Shown here piece after piece: positions 11,883 to 23,759 of a stretch of DNA of 64,000 nucleotides. This stretch comes from Ciona intestinalis. Taxonomy: Eukaryota > Chordata > Ascidiacea > Phlebobranchia > Cionidae. The first letter of the stretch is position 1. Every line of letters starts with the position of its first letter. The notes under the pieces are model-generated. The model saw nothing but the letters and a program-made list of their open reading frames with translations. It was not told where the DNA came from and made no database searches. The DNA lies in assembly GCF_000224145.3 (NCBI RefSeq), contig NC_020167.2:4021027-4085026 (forward strand), given 5' to 3'. The position numbers and the translations under genes were made by a program.

Positions 11883-12871
11883 AGAGTTTTAACCGAACGT
11901 TTCTTTCTTAAAACTAATTAACTTTTTTACGAAGGCGGCTGCTTGTTTTATCACGCTACGTAATAGTTAGCAGCAAATAAAATCGAAAATGTTACAAACT
12001 AAAATTGGTCATGGTGCAAATGTATTCGACCGAATCGTGCAGAAAAACTTTCATGACTGGGCGCCGCTTCGCAGTAAAGGGTTGTTCGTGCGGTAGCGAA
12101 ATCTTTGGCGTAAAATTCTTAGGAAATGCGCTTGAAAATCTCTTCACAAAAATAACGTCCGGTCAAAAATAAACTCGCGCCTTCTGAACCATCGCCAGTT
12201 TAATGCGACCATAATTTATAGCTATAAACAGACCGCTTGCCTGTGGCTACCGGTGATACAGGCTGGGTTGGGCATGTGATAACCTCGCCCACAAAGAAGA
12301 AGTGCTCTATTCCACCAGAGTCCCTAGATACTAAGTTTCCCAGGTACGAAAGTTTCATAAATTAGTTTATGAAAGTTGTTGGTAATAAAACCGAATCCCA
12401 CTGAACAGGTCCATAAAAAATCGGCAGAATTACGAGCGAATTAAATTTTAGTTAGCCCCGTGTTCCTAGTATTTCAGGCAATCGTTGGAAAATTAGTTGC
12501 AACGACAGCGCGACTAGTTTCTGGGCGCTATAAAAGCGTAGTGGTAAGAGAAATGGTTCATTTGCGTAAGCTCTAGGTCCCTAGGAAATAGTGTGCAGTA
12601 TGAATGAGTTATTTCGAGTGTATATAGCCTACAGCTTGCCGGGGCAATTTTGTCTTACTCGTGTATTAGATAAATAAGCGTGATAAAACATAGCCTTGAA
12701 AACGTTATCAATCTTTTCCGGTGATTCGGACGACATGCTGCAGGCTTATTCGTGGTATAGTTTAATTGCAACCACGTTACAGCATACCATAGGATATATC
12801 CAGAATAGAAGGGACACTTTTTAATTTCTAATATTTTAAGGGGCAGTGGTGCGTTTTACATAAACTATTTT
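11883..12871. other. Intergenic region between UBR5 and the trefoil/TSP1 gene
   Basis: I see no coding region here. The only promoter-like element is TATAAAAG at 12529-12536. Confidence 0.6.
12529..12536 (+). promoter_or_regulatory. Candidate TATA box of the trefoil/TSP1 gene
   Basis: TATAAAAG lies in a GC-richer context about 520 bases upstream of the ATG at 13058. That distance would need a long 5' UTR or a leader intron, so the assignment is weak. Confidence 0.3.
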
Positions 12872-13016
12872 TATAGTAGGTCCTATTTGGAAGTACAAAA
12901 AGAATTATAAAACCGTATTCTCGCGACTCGCATAAACCTTTGTTAAATGTTTAAAACACGATTAGGATATTTGGATATTGTATAATAAAGGTGTCCCATC
13001 TTACCCCAAAGTACTA
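12872..13016 (+). mobile_element. TA-flanked MITE, copy c (reverse)
   Basis: It begins TATAGTAGG and ends AAGGTGTCCCATCTTACCCC AAAGTACTA. Internally it has ATTATAAAACCGTATTCTCG and GTTTAAAACACGATTAGGAT. The left arm is shortened. It ends only about 40 bases upstream of the ATG of the trefoil/TSP1 gene, so it probably lies in the promoter or 5' UTR. Confidence 0.7.
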
Positions 13017-13057
13017 CATGTGTTCTAAACAGGTGCAGATGCGCTAGGATAATTGGA

Positions 13058-16000
13058 ATGAATTATACAATTGCTTTCCTTGTACTGTTAACGCAGGTTG
13101 GATTAACCTTTAGCCAAAGTGGATCGTTTCTCGGTAAGTACTTATATTAGGTCTTACTATATTTAGATTAGTTTTCGGCCTATAATTCGAACCCGAAAAC
13201 AGAAAGAACATTTGAGTGATGTGCAACAAATACAACACATATTTCCTTTCATTCAATTTATGACAGCTTAAGCTAATGGTTAATCTTTTCTGCGATTCGG
13301 ATTTGTAACACAAACAGACTCATGGCCCGCAGGTCAAGAGGTTTGAAATAATCTTTGCACTTTTAGGCGTTTCTTCGTGCCAATGTAAGACACCTTTGAA
13401 CCAACGTGTGGCGTGTCCGGGTGGGGAGAATCTGACGGAGGACGAATGTCTTGCAAGCTCTTGCTGTTACAAAACGGCAGTGCCAGCTGCACAAGATTCC
13501 ACTGCTTATCCTGCGTGCTTTGCCCCTAAAGGTCAATTTAATTTCCACATATTAAAAACCTTTGGACGTATTTTACCAAATGCGCATTTGAGCAATTTGC
13601 CAATTACAGTTTAATAAACAAACCTAACTACAAATTAACACACCTGATAAATTTGTAATAAAAACCTTTGGAAATATTTTACCAAAAACGAATTTAAGCA
13701 AATTGCTAGTTACATTTTAATAAACATACCTAACTACAAATTAATACACCTGATATAAATAAATTCACTTTGGAAAATAATTGTTTTATGCCATATTATT
13801 ATAATCCACATATCTCAAAGGCGCCATCTTAATCTTACGAATATATCATGGTTCCCATTTAGCCCTGGGGTGAAATAGTTAACTGACATCGTCTAAACAA
13901 CATAACATAGAATTGCCGTACCCTTAACACTACTTCACAGAAAAAAATTAAATATTTTCGATGCTCTGTGTTCTTAGAAATATGTATACTTAGAATTGTT
14001 AAAACTTGTTTCATTGTATACAATTTCAATGACAATGTTGGAATTTAAAAGGAAAACAAAAAGGAATTTAAAAGGAAAATGAACTTCAGCAGTTTGATTT
14101 CTGCATGTTTCTATTGTACATTTAAAGTCACTAGCTCTTAAAAATTAATCTAAAAATACGTCTCTGAATTATATGTTCTCTACAATCTGTATCACGTTTT
14201 CTTGCATTGATTACAGAGTCATGTCTCGGTCAGTGTGATATCGTACCGTACATGCGAGCACCTTGCGGCTTGTGGTCTGCCGGGCAAAGCCTATGTGACG
14301 CAGTTGGCTGTTGCTACGACCGACGAATGTTTCCCTACTGCTTCTACCCGGCGGACTCGACCCCGCCGGAGCCTGGCACAGGTTTGTTGTTACACCTATT
14401 AGCACACGTACCTTAGTTTTATGCGGCTGGTACCCAGGAACCCAATTACTGGTCTGACAAGTCGCGGTATGGAAATTTGAATATTTTCTTGCGTGTGTGA
14501 CTTGTGTTTTCGTTGCGTTTTCACTATTTTCTCACACAAATATAGAGTACTATACGGGGTAAGATAGGACACATTTAGCGCATAATAGGGAGGCGCAAGA
14601 ATACCATTTTATAATTCGTTGAATGTTCTTTGTTTACTACCAAATGGGACGGGAAAATAGAATGAAAAGGTGTCCAATCTACCCCATCCTATTAAAATTA
14701 TTTTCCCATTATTTTAAACGCTAAACATTTTCCCCAAATTTTAAGACTGCAACTATACATGTTTAATAAAAACATTCAATCTAATACAAATTCTCGTTTT
14801 TTTGCAGTACCAATCACGACCACTCCAGCAACTACCTTACCACCCACTACTCAAGCTCCCGTGGTACCCGGGGGTCCAAACCTAAGGTTCTTTGATCCTG
14901 TCAATTCGTATTTCATCACGGTTGACTGCAGAGACATGGCGTACGTAGAACCATGCGGTGCATCTGACATTAGCAGGTAATAAGGCCATTGGTAACATTA
15001 CGAATATTGTCATTATCGGTTTGACTATATAGTATGGTGGGAGAAGATGGGACACCTTTAATTCAATTTTCTCGTCTTATTCGATAGTAAACATAAACTC
15101 TAATGGACCGTTGCTAATTGTATAAATCACAATCAGGATATTTGGATATTACATGCTAATGCGCCCCGTCTTTCTCTTTGTAATATACACAGACAAACTG
15201 AATTTGGCTTAAGTCTAAAACCGCTTTAAAACAACGTTTTGTTTTGGTCTCAAGATATCGTTTGTCTTAGAATATTGAAGTCACAGATGCAGTATTATAC
15301 ATTCCCTAAACAGGATTTATGTTTGTCATATAGTGAAATACACAATAGGTGTCAACAACTATATTTTATTTAAAGAGAAGAATGTTTGCTCGAATCTTGC
15401 TGTTGGAAATCAATGCTGGGAATTGTTGGTTGTTACAGAACAGTATCAACACACGAAACACAAGGAGATAATACAGGTTCGGATTTTGTTTTTAAGTACG
15501 GCGCCGTGGTACAGTTGTTATATAGCGTCTGCCTCCAGCCAAGAGTTTATACGGCGTTAAGATGGCTGTACACAGTATCCGGCACGCGAAGTCGTATGCA
15601 AACCCATTACCGAGTTCCGCATGCGGCAGCGAAATCCGGACAAAACAGACAAAACGGACGAATTCCGGATACTGTGTACAGCCACCTTTATACGGGTTAG
15701 GCTCGTCGCAGCTTGTGGGCGTATCTTTCCTGGGTAAGACACATAATGGCAATTGCTTCAACCCAATGGGCACTAATAGGTTTTCTACAATTGTCAGCCA
15801 TGCAGCAAAAACAAAAACTCACAAAGTTACATACGGTGCAAGTCGTAAGTGGGCATGAGGTGTATAAAACAGAACATCCGTGTTACAACAACTTATGTCG
15901 TTTATATAGCTAGCCACGTTTAAATATGCCTGAATTTTGCCCATCTTAAATAGGCCATTTAAAACAAGTAAGAAATAGAATATACAATAAATCAACGTTG

Positions 16001-19000
16001 CAAGATATATAGAAACTAAACACTACGATGGTTTCATATGCTCGGTTAGTCAAACTAAATGGCTGTGGATTTGTCTGGTTTATATTTACGTAAAAGCAAT
16101 CTGGTGAAAAATGATGACCTTAACCCCTATTTAAGAGCGGAAATAATATCAGACCTTATCTTAAACTGTAATCAAATCTGTCATTTGTCGCAACCTACGG
16201 TACGGAGAAAGTAACCGCGTGTATTTTATAAACCGACGGCGAGGCTCTCTTGTTGAGCCGCTCGGATCGTGACAAAAAATACCGGGCGTGATGCTGTTGT
16301 ATATAATACATACGAGATGCATTTAAAATATTATTGTGGGCGCGTGTGTCATTAGGCAAAACACTTATTGTACATTGATCCAACTCATTGTTGAATCAGA
16401 GTATACTAAACAAGTCTAGTATACTGTGGTTCAATAATGAATTGTCAAACTTGTCAGCCATAAAAAACGAATGAAATGTTTTTCTTGTTATAACTGTCTT
16501 TTCCTGCCACATAAGAATGCATAAGTGGCCTTTATTAATTCATTTATATCTCTAGCTACAGCGGAAAGCATCGGTGCTCAACTACGACAGCGGTTGAGCG
16601 TTGGCGAAGAACTGGAACCTGACACTGAAACCGACTCGTCACCCTTGCAATCTTACAACTATGGAAACTTTAGCGTAGCTCTAGAGTGTCCTGGGGGAAA
16701 CAGAACAAATGAAACGACTATGTTTCCATGCGCAACAAATGAAATGTACTAAAACAAAAGTTTTGCAATGCACAATTTATCGGACATGAGTAAAAAAAGA
16801 TTTTATTTCAGAAATGAGTGTCTCGATAGATCTTGCTGTTGGAGCGACGGACATTGTTACGTCCCAATTACTTCGTTCCAAGAAAATATAACACAAGAGT
16901 TATTCTCTGACGGTTGGTATTTTTTAATACAGGATTAATGTAACAAGTGCTACTACATTGTATTTTGCATATTTTTTTGCATAAAGCCTCATAATTTTTC
17001 TCCAAATGCCTTTAACTAGATTTTGAGACACAAAACAATTTTAGGAAAGGCCCAAGCAAGTTTGATGCCTTTTATTTTTCAGTCGCACTCTTTCCAGCGA
17101 TGATGCACGATGCAGAATACTGGATACCGTCAAGAATCAATCTACGAATTATCTTAGAAGATGATGGAGATGATTTTCAAGTCGCTTGCTCCGTGGATAA
17201 AGTGTCTCTTCCATGCGGAGAGAACAACATCAGTAGGTATGTAAACTTCTGCCTAAATTCACAAAATAAACTTTAACGTGGGACAGTAGACAGCGCGTTC
17301 GCTTTATAACTAGTTTTCCCGGGTTCTGGCCTAAATCCCGCCACTTTTACAGTATTGTGTGTTTGTATTGGAATACGAACAATATGTGGCAACCTAAGTT
17401 CTTAGCGGGCACTATAAGTAGGTGTATGAAACAAAACACATATGGAAGGGCGGGGAAGACGGGATGCCTTTAATACATTATTCAAATATTCCGACAGTGT
17501 TTTAAACATTTAAAAACGGTCTATGGGAGTTGTGAGGTTACAGTTTTATAATTCTGTAAATGTTCTTTGATGAATATTAAACGGGACAGGAAAATAAAAC
17601 GATAAAGTGTCCCTTTTTACCCCCCACCCTTATGTTAAAACGTCTTGTATTTCCTCGCCACGGCAGAACTTGCAACTTTCAAATGCATAACGATGTTCAG
17701 TATGAAACAAAACGTAATTGTGTCGTTTCTAGGTCGGAATGCATTGCTCTAGGATGCTGTTGGCGGCCAGAGTATGCTGCGATGGAAGAACTATCTACTG
17801 TGTGTATGCTTCCAACCATTGAGAGGAATAAAAACAAAACTCAAATAGGTAATGCAGCCTTTGTATGTACACGTTAATATATATATATATATGCATTGTG
17901 GTATAACAAAGTTTCTGTCTAGATAGGAATGAAGCAATGCTTAACTGGTTGAGTTGGGGAAGCTGGAGTGAATGTATGGCCACATCTCCATGTTCCGAAG
18001 ACGGAATTAAACATCGTTCAAGAATCTGCCCACACAATTCTACCACACAAGATACGAACTCAGCTATGCCCGAAAACCGATGTTCAGGATCTGCATATGA
18101 ATCAGAGACGTGTTATGGAGTAACTACGTGCGTGGTGGCGGGCTGGACTGCATGGTCGGGTTGGTCAGCTTGCGACAACCATTGCGGTGCAGGGTTAACC
18201 AGAAGAGAGAGATTCTGCAAAGAGAAGAAGGATAGTGGTAAGTTATTTTTTGATTGAAAAATCGACTAAAATAAATCCTTTGATCGCTTTATTTATCTCT
18301 TTGATCGCTTTATTTACAATATTTATTTCAGGCGCCGATATCAAAAATCCCGAATGTCAACCAATTGTGATTGCCGTGGAAAACACGCCAAGCCAAATTC
18401 AAGAAGAGGTTTGCAACTCGAACATCTGCGATGTTTGGGCAAGCTGGTCATCCTACACCCCATGCGATGCACCATGTGAATCTGAGGGATATGAACTTGC
18501 AGTAAGAAAATGCCTTAACGGAAGGGGACAAAACCAAGTCGAGTCTTGTGAAAAGAAGCGAATAAGGTGCTTCGGTCCTCCGGTTTGTTTACAAGCTTGG
18601 AGTGAATGGCAAGAGTGGTCATCTTGTTCCCAGAGTTGCAGCAATGGGACAAGAACTAGAATTCGGTCGTGTGTTCATATTAATGGAACACTGGTGTCTC
18701 CTAATAAATGCGGAAAAGGAAATAGCGACCAAGAAATGGAATCGTGTAATACGGATCTTTGTTTACAGTGGGGAGATTGGGAAGTACATGGTGAATGTAA
18801 CGCAGATTGTGAAGAAAATGGGACACGGCAATACGTGAAGACTTGTCTTAATCCTGTAGACTTCACTGATGTTGATGATTCGTGTCGTATCAAGTTTGAA
18901 CCTTGTATTGGTTCTTTGTGTCCTGGTACTTGGGGTTCGTGGTTTAGTTGGTCAGAATGTGGTGATGTTTGTGGACCATCTACTAAATCTAGAACAAGGG

Positions 19001-22000
19001 ATTGTTACGTCAAAGAACAGGTATTTGATGACGTCGCCCGTTGCCAAGATACGAATCCTGGTTCAAGTGATACAAACGAAACAACTTGTAATGACAACAT
19101 GTGCCCTGAATGGAGTGATTGGATTGATAACAACGATTGTAATGCACCATGTAGAAGTAATGGCAACCAAAGCAGATTCAAACAGTGTCTTAATTCTACA
19201 TGGTCGGAACAATATGATGAAAACATGCTGGTACATGATCCATCATGTTATCAAAGCGTGGTGGCCTGTACTGGTGCACCAATTTGTCCACCAGAATGGA
19301 ATGAATGGCAGCAGTGGTCTTCTTGCTCTGAATCTTGCACCAACGGAACAAGAATAAGAGAAAGGTCTTGTAAGAATGAAAATGGAACTATCGTTTCTAA
19401 TGAAGAATGTATAGGTGCAAATGGTCATCAACAATCTGAAGCATGTAACATGGATCTTTGTTTAGAATGGGGAGATTGGGAAGTACGTGGTGAATGTAAC
19501 GCAGATTGTGAAGAAAATGGGACACTGCAATATGTGAAGACTTGCCTTAATCCTGCACACTTTACTAACGTAGATGACTCGTGTCGTATCAAGTTTGAAC
19601 CTTGTATTGGTTCTTTGTGTCGTGGTACTTGGGGTTCGTGGTTTAGTTGGTCAGAATGTGGTGATGTTTGTGGGCCATCTACTAAATCTAGAACAAGGGA
19701 TTGTTACGTCAAAGAAGAGGTATTGAATGACGTCACCCGTTGCCAAGATACGAATCCTGGTTCAAGTGAAACAAACGAAACAACTTGTAATGACAACATG
19801 TGCCCTGAATGGAGTGATTGGATTGATAACAACGATTGTAATGCACCATGTAGAAGTAATGGCAACCAAAGCAGATACAAAACTTGTCTTAATTCTACAT
19901 GGTCGGAACAATATGAAGAAAACATGCTGGTACATGATCCATCATGTTATCAAAGCGTGGTGGCCTGTACTGGTGCACCAATTTGTCCACCAGAATGGAA
20001 TGAATGGCAGCAGTGGTCTTCTTGCTCCGAATCTTGCACCAATGGAACAAGAATAAGAGAAAGGTCTTGTAGGAATGAAAATGGAACCGTCGTTTCTACC
20101 GAAGAGTGCATCGGGCAAATAGCCATCAACAATCTGAAGTATGTAACATGGATCTTTGTTTACGATGGGGAGATTGGGAAGTATATGGTGAATGTAACGC
20201 AGAATGTGAAGAAAACGGGACACAGCAATATGTAAAGACTTGTCTCAATCCTGTGGACTTAAGTAACGTGGATGACTTCGTGTCGTATGAAGTTTGAACC
20301 TTGTATTGGTTCTTTGTGTCCTGGTACTTGGGGTTCGTGGTTTAGTTGGTCAGAATGTGGTGATGTTTGTGGACCATCTACTAAATCTAGAACAAGAAAT
20401 TGTTACGTCAAAGAAGAGGTGTTTGATGACGTCGCCCGTTGCCAAGATACGAATCCTGGTTCAAGTGAAACAAACGAAACAACTTGTAATGACAACATGT
20501 GCTCTGAATGGAGTGAATGGATTGATAACAACGATTGTAATGCACCATGTAGAAATAATGGCAACCAAACAAGATTCAAACAGTGCCTTGATTCTACCTG
20601 GTCGGAACAATATGAAGAAAACATGCTGGTACATAATCTATCCTGTTATCAAAGCGTGGTGCCCTGTACTGGTGCACCAATTTGTCCACCAGAATGGAAT
20701 GAATGGCAGCAGTGGTCTTCTTGCTCCGAATCTTGCACCAATGGAACAAGAATAAGAGAAAGGTCTTGTAGGAATGAAAATGGAACCGTCGTTTCTACCG
20801 AAGAGTGCATCGGGGACGGTAGCCATCAGCAATCTGAAGTATGTAACATGGATCTTTGTTTGCGATGGGGAGATTGGGAAGTATATGGTGAATGTAACGC
20901 AGAATGTGAAAAAAACGGCAGGCAGAAATATGTGAAGACTTGTCTCAATCCTGTGGACTTAAGTAACGTGGATGACTTGTGTCGTATGAAGTTTGAACCT
21001 TGTATTGGTTCTTTGTGTCCTGGTACTTGGGGTTCGTGGTTTAGTTGGTCAGAATGTGGTGATGTTTGTGGACCATCTACTAAATCTAGAACAAGAAATT
21101 GTTACGTCAAAGAAGAGGTATTTGATGACGTCACCCGTTGCCAAGATACGAATCCTGGTTCAAGTGATACAAACGAAACAACTTGTAATGACAACATGTG
21201 CTCTGAATGGAGTGAATGGATTGATAACAACGATTGTAATGCACCATGTAGAAATAATGGCAACCAAACCAGATCGAAAATATGCCTTGGCCTTAACTGG
21301 GTTGATGTTAATGAAGGTCAATCACTATCACAGCATCCATCAGTGTGCTACAATCAAATACTTCCTTGTGCCGGTGCAACTATTTGTCCACCAACCTGGG
21401 GCGAATGGCAACAGTGGTCTGCTTGCCCCCAAACTTGTACCAATGGAACAAGAATACGGACTCGGTCCTGCTTTAACGAAAATGGGACTCCAGCTTCCCA
21501 TGTCGAATGTACAGGATTCGTGAGGGAAGAGCAACGTGGTGACTGTAACACCCATCTATGTAACAAATGGGGTGAATGGGATTATAATGGAGAATGTGAC
21601 GCTCTTTGTGAGGAAAATGGAACCCGCATTATTTCCCGAAGTTGTGTAGGTACGGGTTTATCTGTCGATGTGTGTTCTACCGCCAATGAGTTTTGTGTCG
21701 GCAGTCTATGTCCGGGAATCTGGGCGTCGTGGCAAGGATGGTCGGATTGTCACGATAGATGTGGACCCTCGTTTCAAAATCGAACACGATCTTGTCTTGT
21801 GAAAGAAATAGTATCTGACCCATCTCGTTGCGCAAATGGTTCCGCAGTTAGTGAACAAGCTTGTAATGTTTTATTCTGTCGATCCTGGACCGAGTGGTCT
21901 ACAACTGAGTGCACAGGAATATGCGGCTACCGCGGGCATATACGAAGAACACGCGACTGTCTCTTTGGTAAAAGTTCTGTCAGTGGAGCTGTTCTTGGTG

Positions 22001-23389
22001 CGGCTGTCTCTTCGATACCCGGAAGTTGTTTTCTGCAACTAATAAACTGTGTTCCACAGTGTTATCCGGCATGGCAGCCATGGACAGATTGGACTCCATG
22101 TTCAGAATCTTGTTCTCCCGGTTCCACTGAACGATTCCGAACATGTAAATTCAATGGTACTACCGTGGATCCTTTTATTTGTGAGAAGCACTATTTGGCA
22201 ACTGGAATGATCGAGCCGGTCTCGTCTGACACGTTTCTACAGGTTAGGAGAAACGGAAGTCACCAAACGTCATTGTGCAATACTGAAATGTGTATAACAT
22301 GGTCACAATGGTCAACGAGTCGATGCCGTGAACAATGTGATGTGCCTGGCTTCCAAACTAAACGGAGATCTTGCAATTACGCACTTTCAAATCAAAACGT
22401 AGAAGATACATCGACCCCGCCCAGATGCTTAACAGAAATATCGCCATGCTTAGGACCGTGTGTTACATTCTGGACGGCTTGGACAGCATGGAGTTCTTGC
22501 GATGAACCTTGTGGTGCTGGCGTTAACTTACAGGTATATAGGTAATAACATATTACACAAAATAATAACTAATATAACTATTCCATGGCACCCTCTATAT
22601 AGAACTATATACATGTAAAATCAAAAATAGTAGCGGTAAACATAGATTTTTAAAAAGCACCTTTCACGCCGAGTCTTGTCCTTCCCGAGCCTATGTAGTA
22701 TCTGGTGATTAATATTTCTGTATTTTCCATTAAAATCTTGTATTTTTCAGACTCGTGGTTGCTACAAAAGTGGAAGGCCAGCTTCTCCAAATTTCTGCAG
22801 TCAAAGCAGTGTCGCAGATTTATCAGAGCACCGTCGGACACGGCCTTGCAACAATGAGATGTGCGATTCTTGGTCAGACTGGATAATCGGGCCATGTAGT
22901 GAGGAATGCGGTGCAGTTGGCAGACGTCGTAGAAGCCGAACATGCGTCGGAAACGGGCTTCTTGCTCCAGTTACCGCATCCGCTACAGATACAAGCTGCA
23001 CCAATGTCTTGGAGGACTGTAATATGGGTCCATGTAACACTCGGTACAGTTCTTGGGGGCGATGGAGGGGTACGTGTGATAGTTCATCCTGCGGTTTCAG
23101 CAGAACATCTCGAAGAAGATTTTGTATTGGAAGCAACGGACGCAGAACTAGAGTCTTTCAATGCCTGCATCTTGGCCGAGCATCTGAAAGTCGTATTTGC
23201 AATCCCACCGGTTGTCGATCTTGGGCTCAGTGGACCACTGGTGAATGCTCTGTTTCGTGTGGCGCGGGTTCAAGAATAAGATCTCGGCAGTGCAACCGAT
23301 ATGCAGAAGTTCTTCCTGTTACGGGTAGACTTGTACGTTGCTTTAATGTGACATTAACCTGCTCGAACGCTGCGTGTCCAGTCGGTTGA
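13058..23389 (+). CDS. Secreted trefoil (P-type) and thrombospondin type-1 repeat protein
   Basis: Exons: 13058-13133, 13367-13531, 14217-14381, 14808-14976, 15376-15476, 16556-16745, 16812-16912, 17083-17236, 17733-17848, 17923-18237, 18332-22533 and 22751-23389, about 2130 residues. The start MNYTIAFLVLLTQVGLTFSQ is a signal peptide. Five trefoil domains follow, with Cys patterns such as ECLASSCCYK, LCDAVGCCYD, ECLLESCCWK, ECLDRSCCWS and ECIALGCCWR. Three of them are split by phase-2 introns just before the EC. A Thr/Pro linker lies after trefoil 2. Then come about 29 TSP1 repeats (WxxWxxC cores, typical C-mannosylation sites). There is no transmembrane segment or GPI signal, so I expect an extracellular matrix or mucus protein. 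The long exon contains a fourfold 699-bp duplication and two compensating one-base indels (near 20113 and 20279). I know no named orthologue. Confidence 0.88.
14541..14693 (+). mobile_element. TA-flanked MITE, copy d (forward)
   Basis: The left end is ACTATACGGGGTAAGATAGG and the right end is AAAGGTGTCCAATCTACCCC. The middle shares TTTACTACCAAATGGGACGG. It sits in the intron just upstream of the exon 14808-14976. Confidence 0.7.
15027..15186 (+). mobile_element. TA-flanked MITE, copy e (reverse)
   Basis: The left end is TATAGTATGGTGGGAGAAGA followed by TGGGACACCTTT. The right part has CAATCAGGATATTTGGATAT and a decayed GCCCCGTCTTTCTC end. It sits in the intron just downstream of exon 14808-14976 and is inverted relative to copy d. 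Confidence 0.7.
15493..15905 (+). mobile_element. tRNA-headed SINE with a nested fold-back element
   Basis: The head GGCGCCGTGGTACAGTTGTT with GCGTCTGCCTCC resembles a tRNA A-box half. The B-box-like GGGTTAGGCTCG appears after the nested insert. The body GTGGGCGTATC...GGGTAAGACAC, CAACCCAATGGGCAC, TGTCAGCCATGCA and TGTATAAAACAGAACA matches the other SINE copies here. It lies in the trefoil/TSP1 gene intron 15477-16555. Confidence 0.75.
15561..15686 (+). mobile_element. 126-bp fold-back element inside the SINE
   Basis: GGCTGTACACAGTATCCGG at 15563-15581 is repeated in inverted form as CCGGATACTGTGTACAGCC ending at 15683. The flanks TTTATACGGCGTTA and TTTATACGGGTTA are near-identical. It interrupts the SINE head, so it is younger than the SINE. 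It is non-coding. Confidence 0.75.
16230..16480 (+). mobile_element. Diverged SINE copy
   Basis: The body blocks GTGGGCGCGTGTGTCATTAG, GCAAAACACTTA, CCAACTCATTG and TGTCAGCCATAAAAAA match the SINE body. An extra segment around 16396-16425 is a small inverted repeat (AGTATACT... AGTATACT). The head is poorly preserved. It lies in the same intron as the SINE at 15493. Confidence 0.55.
17281..17440 (+). mobile_element. tRNA-headed SINE copy
   Basis: AGACAGCGCGTTCGCTTTAT and CCCGGGTTCTGGCCTAAATC look like tRNA A and B boxes. The 3' end GGTGTATGAAACAAAACACA matches the ends of the other SINEs. The middle body is largely absent. Confidence 0.55.
17441..17633 (+). mobile_element. TA-flanked MITE, copy f (forward)
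   Basis: The left end is GGGCGGGGAAGACGGGATGC and the right end is AAAGTGTCCCTTTTTACCCC CCACCCTTA. The middle has AACGGTCTATGGGAGTTGTG and TTTTATAATTCTGTAAATG. It abuts the SINE before it and ends about 100 bases before exon 17733-17848. Confidence 0.75.
18754..21290 (+). repeat. Fourfold tandem duplication, unit about 699 bp (4 TSP1 repeats each)
   Basis: The anchor GATCTTTGTTT starts at 18754, 19453, 20151 and 20851, giving steps of 699, 698 and 700. Each unit encodes four TSP1 repeats in fixed order, with cores WGDWEV-GEC, WGSWFSWSEC, W-W(I)DNNDC and WNEWQQWSSC. Copies are nearly identical over long blocks (for example GAACCTTGTATTGGTTCTTT in all four). The fourth copy diverges after about 21285. 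Confidence 0.93.
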
Positions 23390-23751
23390 GGTTTAGTATA
23401 AGGTAGAGTTAGGTTTATATTGTTTCTAACGTTTGAAAGGAGGTCGTGTCCTTCGAAAAACGGGTTTTAAACAATGGCGTAGTTGGGAAACAATCACTTT
23501 ACTTTAGCCATACCTTTTTCTTTACCTGCTGCTGCCCTATTATCTTGCCAAACGGAGATTTGACCCATTTACTGCCAGATATATTTACATTCCTGATATA
23601 CAAAGCGAACGTCAACTTCGTTTTTGTATTCTTACTGACCTAACTGATACCACATCTTTTGACATCTTACGATTCCTATAGGCTACATTTGTTTCATTTG
23701 CATTTAGATAGTTCGTCGTCATTACTATTGTTACCTTACACGTGGCATCGA

Positions 23752-23757
23752 AATAAA
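23752..23757 (+). terminator. Polyadenylation signal of the trefoil/TSP1 gene
   Basis: AATAAA lies about 360 bases after the stop at 23387-23389. Between them I see only 3' UTR. Confidence 0.45.
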
Positions 23758-23759
23758 TA

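Noticed and set aside
15493-15560. Possible tRNA gene
   Set aside because: The A-box-like head is attached to a SINE body and does not complete a cloverleaf.
18869-21523. Several overlapping open frames on both strands in the TSP1 region
   Set aside because: They repeat with the 699-bp unit and are shadows of the conserved TSP1 coding frame.
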